NCBI RefSeq assembly: GCF_015101885.1
Contig: NZ_CP062941.1
Coordinates: forward strand, 1,550,001 to 1,614,000
Direction: 5' to 3'
DNA from: Massilia litorea
GTDB lineage: Bacteria; Pseudomonadota; Gammaproteobacteria; Burkholderiales; Burkholderiaceae_D
Length of the DNA: 64,000 bases
In this document: positions 57,738 to 64,000 of the stretch, one piece after another
How the letters are laid out: every line of letters begins with the position of its first letter
Position numbering within the stretch: position 1 is the first letter of the stretch
Position numbers and translations under genes: made by a program
The notes under the pieces: generated by a model
Databases searched by the model: none
The model's input: the letters and a program-made list of their open reading frames with translations, nothing else
Told to the model about the DNA's origin: nothing

Positions 57738-57797
57738 ACTTCTACAGCATGAACCAGGCAGTGGCGACCACCGCCATCTGGCAGCGCCTCGTGTAAC
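57733..57797 (+). pseudogene. metF 3'-end fossil
   Basis: Sixty-five bases match the last codons and stop of metF (53921-53985) at 64 positions, still encoding LHFYSMNQAVATTAIWQRLV and a stop. There is no start codon or upstream metF sequence. It shows that the neighbouring module arose by tandem duplication that included the metF end. Confidence 0.9.
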
Positions 57798-57859
57798 ACC
57801 GGGGTGTGGGCTGTACCGGTTCCGGTCGCCCTCGGGGCCACCGGAGCCGGCCTCTTTTC

Positions 57860-58957
57860 TTAAAAGACCAAGTGGTAATGCAGCTGCAGCGAGCGCGCCT
57901 TCGTCTCGTCCAGCCTGCGCGCATCCGACTGCAGCATCAAACGGAAGTGTCCGGCCTCGACGCCGATGCCGGCGCTGTCGAAACGGGTTTCCAGATTGCC
58001 GTGCAGGGTCAGCCAGCCGACGCGCCGCGAGAACGACAGCGTCGGGATCGTCTCGCCGGCGTAGCGCGCGACGTGCACGCCCGCGCCCCAGTCCTGGTCA
58101 CGGTAATCCAACGCCACCGCGGTATAGCGCGGGATCCGGAAGTCGTGCGCGACCTGGCGTTTCCGGCCACTGAGCAGGGGCTGGTAATTGACGTGGCCGT
58201 TCGCGTCATACGAGCTGACGTTCGAGTTGAGCGTCTCGGTATTCACCGGCAGATTTTTCCAGCGCAGCCGGCTGGCGACGTCGTCGGCCTGCACCCGCAG
58301 CGTCCAGGCGGCGGCCAGCGGCAGCGTGGCCGCCAGCGACAGTCCCGCGCCGGACGCGCTCGGGTCCTGGCCCATGAATGGGTAGGTCATGCGGCTGTCG
58401 GTATCGGCGTGGCTGACCGAAAAACCGTAGGTGTCCGCCTGCGGCCAGCTCAATGTCCCGCGCACGCTGCGCTCGCGCAGCCGCTGTTTGCCGTAGACGG
58501 CGGCGCTGATGTCGATCGACGCCGTACGGCCGCCAATGCGCGGACCCTCGAAGCGGTGGCCGATGCGCAGTCCTTGCGCCCGCCAGGAAAAATAGCGAGC
58601 CTGCAGCGCGATGCTGGCAGGCGGCGTCGGCTTGCCTCTTTGCTGATAGAGATACAACGCGTCCAGGCTCGCGCGGTCGGTCTTCAAATACGCATCCTGG
58701 CGCAGTTCCAGCCCCAGGCACCAGCCGCCTTTTTCGACGCCGGCGGCGGCCCGGTTGCGCATGAGGGCGGTATTGCGGCCGGCGCGCGGCGAATAATCGG
58801 TCCAGGCGCCGTCGATCTGGTCGATCGGCACCGCATCGCTGGCCTGCCAGACGGAGATATCGGAGTACACGGTCCAGCCGTCCGCAGCCGGCGTGGCCTC
58901 CGTTTGGGCGCAGGCTGCGCCGCAGGCGAGGGCGCCACTCAACAGGATTGTTCGCAT
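57860..58957 (-). CDS. predicted outer-membrane beta-barrel protein B
   Basis: A 365-residue paralogue of barrel A with the same signal peptide (MRTILLSGALACGAACAQ), the same strand pattern and the C-terminal HYHLVF. Conserved blocks include 'DGWTVYSD', 'SASGAGLSLAATLPL' and 'FRIPRYTA'. Barrel B has an extra Cys (GGWCLGLE) absent from A. It lies 63 bp after lipoprotein B, with a strong terminator in between. Confidence 0.8.
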   Translation of the reverse strand: MRTILLSGALACGAACAQTEATPAADGWTVYSDISVWQASDAVPIDQIDGAWTDYSPRAGRNTALMRNRAAAGVEKGGWCLGLELRQDAYLKTDRASLDALYLYQQRGKPTPPASIALQARYFSWRAQGLRIGHRFEGPRIGGRTASIDISAAVYGKQRLRERSVRGTLSWPQADTYGFSVSHADTDSRMTYPFMGQDPSASGAGLSLAATLPLAAAWTLRVQADDVASRLRWKNLPVNTETLNSNVSSYDANGHVNYQPLLSGRKRQVAHDFRIPRYTAVALDYRDQDWGAGVHVARYAGETIPTLSFSRRVGWLTLHGNLETRFDSAGIGVEAGHFRLMLQSDARRLDETKARSLQLHYHLVF

Positions 58958-58970
58958 GGTGGAGAAGAGT

Positions 58971-59000
58971 AAAAAAAGCCTGGCGCGTCGCGCCAGGCTT
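58971..59000 (-). terminator. terminator/attenuator between lipoprotein B and barrel B
   Basis: AGCCTGGCGCG / CGCGCCAGGCT followed on the minus strand by seven T residues: a strong intrinsic terminator, only 13 bp before the barrel B start codon. The barrel therefore depends on readthrough or an internal promoter. Confidence 0.85.
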
Positions 59001-59020
59001 GTGGGGACGATGCGTCCGGA

Positions 59021-61348
59021 TTACTTCACTGACTCAGTGCTGCCGTCGCTATACGTAATCAAACCTTTCGCCAGGTCCAGCTGGGCGGTGACGGCGCCGT
59101 CCTTGGTGACCTGCACCGGAACCGCGGTGCCGGTGAACGAGAAGGCGACGCCGTCAGCGCTCGACACCTTCACCAGCGGATAACGCTCACCCGTCCTGGC
59201 GGTCACGCTCGCATTGATGACCGAGCTGCCGTCGCGGTACTGCGCGCTGATGTCGGTCGTGTTCGGTGCGCTGCGGGTGGCGCCGACCGTCAGGCTCAGC
59301 GTTGGACGCGCCGGTACCGAGAGCGCGCCGCCGATCTCGATGGTGTCCGTGACGAAGTTGGTTGCCGACACGGCAGCGGCAGGGTCGAAGTCCGCGTAGC
59401 CGTTGCGGGCGAGGGCGACGCCGCCGCTGAAGACCGTGGCGTCGCCGTGATCGAGCCAGCCTTCGAACCATACCCGGGTCGGGATCCGGGTCAGTGCGCG
59501 CTTGTCGCTTTCGTATTGGGCCAGATGCAGGGTGCCGCCGACCGTGGTGGCGCCGATCGTGCCGCGCATGCCGAGTTGCAGCTCGTCGACGGCGGCGCGC
59601 CCGGCGCCGCCCGCGGGCAGGCGAACGCGCAGGAAGGAGCTGTTGTCGATCTCGACCGTGCGGACCAGTCCACCCGGAACGGCTGCGCTCACTGTCCCGC
59701 CGAAGCTGTACTGGGTGATGCCGTCGATATCCTCGTTGCGGGCGACATCGAGCGACCAGTCTTCGCCTTCGCCCTGGAAAATGCCTTGCTGCAGCCGGCC
59801 GGGCATGCGGCCCAGGATGGCAAACCCGGTGGCGGTCCGGCCGCTGCGCGCAAAGCGTATGTCGCCCGAGAAGCTGCCGCCCAATGGGGTACGGGCAGGA
59901 ATGCCCTGGGCCTGCGTGCCGTCGTAGGGCACCACGTTCTTCTCGTAGATGACGGTATAGGTGAACTCGCCCGTACTGTCCGGTTTGGGCTGCAGCGTGA
60001 TGGCGCGCGTTGCGTACACCATGTCGTTGTTCCCTACCCAGGTGCCGGGCAGGAAAGCTTCCTGGACGACGGTGCAGCTGATGGAGAGCGGGCTCGCCGT
60101 CATCAGGCAGTCGCCGTCGCCCTCCGCGAAACTGATCGAAGGGCGTTGCGGCCAGGTGTCCATGATGCGGTTGCGGGCGACAGTAAAATCTTCCGGCGCC
60201 ATCTCGCCGCTGCGGGCGCGGTCGAGGCGGTCGAGGGCGTCCAGGGTGAGCGCTGCAACGCCGCCGAGGTCGTTGCCGAAGGGCGCCATGGTGCCGCTCA
60301 GGTCAGCCTTGATGGCGTCCGCCGTCGAGCGGAACACATCGCCGTCGGCCAGGGCGTGCAGGTTGTTGCGCAGGCTGCCGAACAGCGCCTTGGTTGCGTC
60401 GAGTGGGGTGGTCCCGGTTGGCGGCGGTGGCGGCGGGGGCGTGACCGGGTCCGGAGCTGGCGGCGGCGTCACCGGGCCCGGAGGCGCTATCAGCACGGGA
60501 ACGCCCACCACCTTGTCCTTGCCGGTGCGGTTGATGTTCTTGTCCTCGGCGACTGCCTGGACGGCATCGCGCAACTGCGCAAGGCGGGCCGGATCGAGGG
60601 CGGGCTGGCCATCCTTGACGATCACCGACGACGCCAGCCAGCTCACCACGCAGGCGATACGCTCGGCAGCGCTGCTCTGCGCGCAACCGGCGCTGGCGCT
60701 ACTGCCCAGTTTCGAAATCGCGGCCAGCATCAGGCTCTGGTTCTTCTCCTCCTCGCTGGCGGCGGCGGCGGCGGCGCTGTTCGAATTGACCGGCTTGACC
60801 GTCTCGGGGTCGAAGCCGAGCAAGGTGCGCACGCGGGTTTTGGCTTGGGCGATGGCCTGCGGCGGCAGCTTGCCGTCGGCGGTCTCTGCCGTGCGCGCAA
60901 CCATTTCGCTGAGGGGCGACACGCTGCCCTGATAAGGGCCGGCGGCATTGCCGGCCAGCGTCACCACGCTGCGCAACTTCATGCTGGTGGGGAGGGCGAG
61001 ATCGGTGCCGCTCGCTTCGTCGGCCATCACGGCGCCTGGCGCCGCCACCACTTCGATCAGGAAATTCAGCACCGCTGCAGGAATCTGCAGTGTATAGGTG
61101 CCGTCCGGGCCCGTCGTCGCACTCGCCAGTGCCGCACCGCCGCGCGCGCCCTGCGCGTCGATGGCATACACGTTGACCCTGGCGCCCTTGATCAGGCCTT
61201 TGGCTGCGGTTCCCTGCACGGTGCGTTGGGCAACCGGCGCGTCGGGCACAGGCGCGCTGTAGCCGCCGCCTCCGCCGCCGCATCCGGCCAATGCCAACGC
61301 CAATACGAATACGCCCCTTTTGATTGCTGTTCCGGCAAATGTTTGCAT
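59021..61348 (-). CDS. large lipoprotein B of the duplicated module
   Basis: A 775-residue paralogue of lipoprotein A: lipobox LALAGC with Cys23 followed by a Gly run, the same regulatory-like beta domain and helical region, a Pro-rich linker (about 285-315) longer than that in A, and the same C-terminal block ending 'GLITYSDGSTESVK'. AGGGA precedes the ATG at 61348. Likely an outer-membrane or surface lipoprotein; function unknown. Confidence 0.8.
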   Translation of the reverse strand: MQTFAGTAIKRGVFVLALALAGCGGGGGGYSAPVPDAPVAQRTVQGTAAKGLIKGARVNVYAIDAQGARGGAALASATTGPDGTYTLQIPAAVLNFLIEVVAAPGAVMADEASGTDLALPTSMKLRSVVTLAGNAAGPYQGSVSPLSEMVARTAETADGKLPPQAIAQAKTRVRTLLGFDPETVKPVNSNSAAAAAASEEEKNQSLMLAAISKLGSSASAGCAQSSAAERIACVVSWLASSVIVKDGQPALDPARLAQLRDAVQAVAEDKNINRTGKDKVVGVPVLIAPPGPVTPPPAPDPVTPPPPPPPTGTTPLDATKALFGSLRNNLHALADGDVFRSTADAIKADLSGTMAPFGNDLGGVAALTLDALDRLDRARSGEMAPEDFTVARNRIMDTWPQRPSISFAEGDGDCLMTASPLSISCTVVQEAFLPGTWVGNNDMVYATRAITLQPKPDSTGEFTYTVIYEKNVVPYDGTQAQGIPARTPLGGSFSGDIRFARSGRTATGFAILGRMPGRLQQGIFQGEGEDWSLDVARNEDIDGITQYSFGGTVSAAVPGGLVRTVEIDNSSFLRVRLPAGGAGRAAVDELQLGMRGTIGATTVGGTLHLAQYESDKRALTRIPTRVWFEGWLDHGDATVFSGGVALARNGYADFDPAAAVSATNFVTDTIEIGGALSVPARPTLSLTVGATRSAPNTTDISAQYRDGSSVINASVTARTGERYPLVKVSSADGVAFSFTGTAVPVQVTKDGAVTAQLDLAKGLITYSDGSTESVK

Positions 61349-61533
61349 GGTGATCCCTGTTGGTTTCCACTTCCGCGTAACGCGGCCCTGATACCCGCAC
61401 TTATCTGTTGCAAAGATGCAAGTGTAGGGCGGGGACGGGCGGGATCGCCTTGGGGAAAATCAACAGGGAAGGGCAGGCTATGGTGGAAAAACGACAGGCC
61501 ATGCCGATCGGGCAGCGATGGCGAAGGCGCGCT

Positions 61534-62334
61534 TCAAACCAGTTCCGTGTGCTCCGTAATCACCGTGTCGAGCGGGACATCGTGCTCATCCGCGGCGAAT
61601 TGCGCCTGCTGGCACGCGTATGCGATGCCCAGCGTGAACGGGTGCGGCGGCGCGGCCAGCGTGCGGTCATAAAAGCCGCCGCCATAGCCGAGCCGGTAAC
61701 CCTGTTCGTTGAAACCGAGGCAGGGCACGAGCAGCGCCGGCGGCCGCGCCACGGTGCGCAAGCCGGCCGGCACGGCGATGCCCATGGTGTCGACCTCCAT
61801 CGCCTCGCCCGGCGTCCAGGCGGCAAACGCGAGCGCGGCGTGGCGTTTGAGCACGACCGGCAGGGCCAGCGCCGCGCCTTCTTGCGCCAGCCGGGCATAG
61901 GTCTCGCTCAGATCCGGCTCTCCGCTCAGGGGCCAGTAGACGGCCAGCAGGGGCGGGCGCGTGCGGCGCCACCAGGCCAGCACCTGGTCCCCGATGCGGC
62001 GGTCGCGCTCACGCTTGCCGGCGCCGTCGAGGCTGGCGCGCTCGGCCTTCAGATGGCGGCGCAAGGCAGTCTTGGCCGCCTTGGCGTCCCCGCCCGCGTC
62101 GTCGGCTGCGGGTGCGGCAACCGCTGTTTGTTGTTTTGGCGCATCTTTTTGCGCGGCCGCGCAGGTCGCTTCGCGGGCAGGGTCGCAGGCCTGTTCCCCA
62201 CTCGCGGCAGGGGCGCCGACAGCAGGCCGCTCCCCCCCATCGGGCCCCGTTACGGCAGGCTTGTGTGCTGGTCGCGCAATGGATGCGCATGGTATTCTTG
62301 ATTTGCCGGTCATGGTTCGATGAAGGGTTGTCAT
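61534..62334 (-). CDS. 5-formyltetrahydrofolate cyclo-ligase with N-terminal extension
   Basis: Converts 5-formyl-THF to 5,10-methenyl-THF using ATP. The catalytic part (about 85-266) has ALRRHLKAERASL, 'YWPLSGEPDL', and the substrate/Mg motif LGYGGGFYDRTLA. The first 84 residues are an Ala/Pro/Gly-rich extension not typical of the family (usual length 180-200). Only two in-frame ATGs exist (62334 and 62313), both upstream of the extension. Divergent from the transglycosylase gene, with starts 2 bp apart. Confidence 0.85.
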   Translation of the reverse strand: MTTLHRTMTGKSRIPCASIARPAHKPAVTGPDGGERPAVGAPAASGEQACDPAREATCAAAQKDAPKQQTAVAAPAADDAGGDAKAAKTALRRHLKAERASLDGAGKRERDRRIGDQVLAWWRRTRPPLLAVYWPLSGEPDLSETYARLAQEGAALALPVVLKRHAALAFAAWTPGEAMEVDTMGIAVPAGLRTVARPPALLVPCLGFNEQGYRLGYGGGFYDRTLAAPPHPFTLGIAYACQQAQFAADEHDVPLDTVITEHTELV

Positions 62335-62336
62335 TC

Positions 62337-64000
62337 GTGTTTTTGCTTCCGAAGAATTTCTTAGCCGGCGCCGTCCTTGCCGCAGCCAGTGCCTCCGTCC
62401 TGGCCGAGGCGCCCCCGGCGACTGTGCCCACGGTGCCGCCGGTACCGGGCGCCACCAGCGTTCCTGCGGCGCCGGGCGCTGCGCCCGTCAACGAGGTTTC
62501 GCGCGCCGAGGACGACACTTTCCTGTTGCTGCGCGAAGCGGCGCGCCAGAACGACAGCGCGCGCGCCAATGCGCTCGCGTCGCGCCTGCCCAACTACGTA
62601 CTGGCTTCCTACGTCGACTATTATCGTCTCAAACCGCGCCTGCGCGAGGCGAGCGCGGACGAAATCCGCGCCGTCCTGCTGCGCCACCAGGGCACGGCGG
62701 TCGCCGACCGCCTGCGCACCGACTGGCTGCTCGAACTCGGGCGTGCGCGCGACTGGAACAATTTTGACCGGGAATTGGCGCAAGCGGCGCGCAGCGACGA
62801 CGTACAGGTACGCTGCTACGCCTTGCTGGCGCGCGCCGCGCACGGCGAACGGGTGGTCGACGAAGCGCGCACCTTGCTGGTCAATCCGCCGGCCTATGGC
62901 GAAGGCTGCGCGGCCCTGATGGCGCAACTGGCGCAGACCGGCCAGTTGAGCCAGGACGAACTGCTGGCGCAACTGCGCCTGGCGGGAGAGATGACGGCCA
63001 CCGGCCCCTCGCGCCGCATCGCGCAGCTGGTGGGCGCGTCCGACACGCGCGCCGCGCAAGCGGTCGACGTGCCGGCGGTGGCCATGGCGCGCGGCATCGG
63101 CACCACCCGCGCCGAGCACGAAATCTACCTGGTCGCCCTGGGCCGCATGGCGAGAACGAGCCTGAAACTGGCCACCGTCGCCCTCGACAAGAACAGCAGC
63201 AAGCTGAGTAGCGAGGAGCGTGCGATCGGCTGGGCGAACGTGGCGCTGGCCGCCTCGCTCGTGCTGGCGCCGGAAGCCTACGAGTACTGGCAGCGTGCCG
63301 AAGGCGCGCCCCTGACCAATTTTCAGCGCGAATGGAAAGCCCGCATCGCCCTGCGCCGCGGCGACTGGAAGCAGGTCGCCGCCACCATCGACGCCATGCC
63401 TTCTCCCTTGCGCGACGAGTCCGGCTGGGTCTACTGGCTGGGCCGCGCCTACGCCCAGCAGGGCCGGCGCGAGGATGCCGACGCCCTGTACCGCCGCATC
63501 GCCACCCAGAACAATTTTTATGGCCAGCTGGCGATGGAGGAGCTGGGAGAACTGGTGACGATTCCGCCGAGCGCGGCGCCGGTCACGCCCTTCGAGGTCA
63601 ACCAGGTGGCGCAGTTGCCGGCCGTGCGCCAGGCGATGAAATTCTATGAACTGCGCCTGCGTCCGGAAGGCAACCGCGAATGGAACTGGGCGACGCGTTC
63701 GATGAACGAGCGCCAGCTGCTCGCCGCGGCCGAGTATGCGCGCCGCAACGACCTGCTCGACCGCATGGTCGAGACTTCGCTGCGCACCAGGACCGAACTC
63801 GACTACAACCAGCGCTTCCCGGCGCCGCACAACGAGATCCTGCAGCCGACCGCGAAAAACCTGTCGCTCGACACCGCCTGGGTCTACGGCCTGATCCGCC
63901 AGGAATCGCGTTTCATCAGCGACGCCCGCTCGGGTGTCGGCGCCTCCGGCCTGATGCAGGTGATGCCGGCCACCGGCAAATGGGTGGCGGCCAAGATCGG
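62337..64000 (+). CDS. slt: soluble lytic murein transglycosylase, partial (3' end outside window)
   Basis: The first 554 residues of an Slt70-type enzyme that cleaves peptidoglycan glycan chains. A signal peptide (1-23, ending SVLA) is followed by a Pro-rich linker, the helical superhelix domain (about 50-480) and the start of the catalytic SLT domain with the catalytic Glu in LIRQESRF and 'GASGLMQVMPATGKWVA'. GTG start at 62337 has AAGGG nine bases upstream. Confidence 0.9.
   Translation, partial: MFLLPKNFLAGAVLAAASASVLAEAPPATVPTVPPVPGATSVPAAPGAAPVNEVSRAEDDTFLLLREAARQNDSARANALASRLPNYVLASYVDYYRLKPRLREASADEIRAVLLRHQGTAVADRLRTDWLLELGRARDWNNFDRELAQAARSDDVQVRCYALLARAAHGERVVDEARTLLVNPPAYGEGCAALMAQLAQTGQLSQDELLAQLRLAGEMTATGPSRRIAQLVGASDTRAAQAVDVPAVAMARGIGTTRAEHEIYLVALGRMARTSLKLATVALDKNSSKLSSEERAIGWANVALAASLVLAPEAYEYWQRAEGAPLTNFQREWKARIALRRGDWKQVAATIDAMPSPLRDESGWVYWLGRAYAQQGRREDADALYRRIATQNNFYGQLAMEELGELVTIPPSAAPVTPFEVNQVAQLPAVRQAMKFYELRLRPEGNREWNWATRSMNERQLLAAAEYARRNDLLDRMVETSLRTRTELDYNQRFPAPHNEILQPTAKNLSLDTAWVYGLIRQESRFISDARSGVGASGLMQVMPATGKWVAAKI

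Larger units (their letters stand above)
57733..61348. repeat. tandem segmental duplication, copy 2
   Basis: Second copy of the [metF tail - barrel - lipoprotein] unit described for 53921-57524. Here the metF tail is only a fossil, so copy 2 is the inserted one and copy 1 keeps the original metF junction. Confidence 0.85.

Overview
The window is about 64 kb of GC-rich chromosome from a betaproteobacterium of the order Burkholderiales, most likely the family Oxalobacteraceae (Massilia/Telluria-like). This rests on inference from gene content and order: the petABC-sspA-sspB block, the rhodanese-grxC-secB-gpsA cluster, the dksA-cobW-xerC-DUF484-dapF-lpxL-metK neighbourhood, a metK-ahcY-metF methyl-cycle locus with an S-adenosylhomocysteine riboswitch, and a Burkholderiales-type trimeric porin. 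No prophage, insertion sequence or CRISPR array was found.

Layout. 1-5.9 kb: a partial DUF2807 gene and a urease operon (ureDABCEFG plus a small membrane protein) on the minus strand, preceded by a sigma-54-like promoter. 6.0-7.4 kb: an AT-richer orphan gene with an OmpA-like domain but no signal peptide, beside tRNA-Thr(UGU). 7.4-11.6 kb: sspB, sspA and the cytochrome bc1 complex. 11.9-14.6 kb: mscL, an HtrA-type protease, DUF2461 and a cupin. 14.7-17.7 kb: gpsA, an SH3 protein, secB, grxC and a rhodanese. 17.8-22.3 kb: gpmA, an EnvC-like LytM protein, a carboxyl-terminal protease and a MoeB/ThiF-type adenylyltransferase. 22.4-33.7 kb: a complete type II secretion operon in the order G-H-I-J-K-L-M-N-D-E-F-C. 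33.7-36.3 kb: a helix-turn-helix regulator divergent from a metzincin-type zinc protease that lacks a signal peptide. 36.3-43.5 kb: hslVU with a sigma-32-like promoter, a STAS-domain protein, dksA, a CobW-type metallochaperone, xerC and DUF484. 43.6-49.5 kb: porin, Sel1-repeat protein, dapF and two lipid A acyltransferase genes. 49.6-54.0 kb: metK, ahcY, a small membrane protein and metF. 54.0-61.3 kb: a tandem duplication of an outer-membrane beta-barrel gene and a large lipoprotein gene. 61.5-64 kb: 5-formyltetrahydrofolate cyclo-ligase divergent from a lytic transglycosylase cut by the window end.

The most interesting parts are: (i) the duplicated lipoprotein/beta-barrel module, where each copy has a terminator-like hairpin directly in front of the barrel start codon and where the duplication carried along the last 65 bp of metF as a fossil; (ii) a SAM-II-like RNA upstream of metK, about 1.6 kb from a clear SAH riboswitch upstream of ahcY, so both ends of the methyl cycle may be controlled by RNA; (iii) two proteins with domains usually found outside the cytoplasm (an OmpA-like protein and a metzincin) that lack signal peptides. 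Housekeeping assignments are strong. Roles for the duplicated module and the leaderless proteins are unknown.
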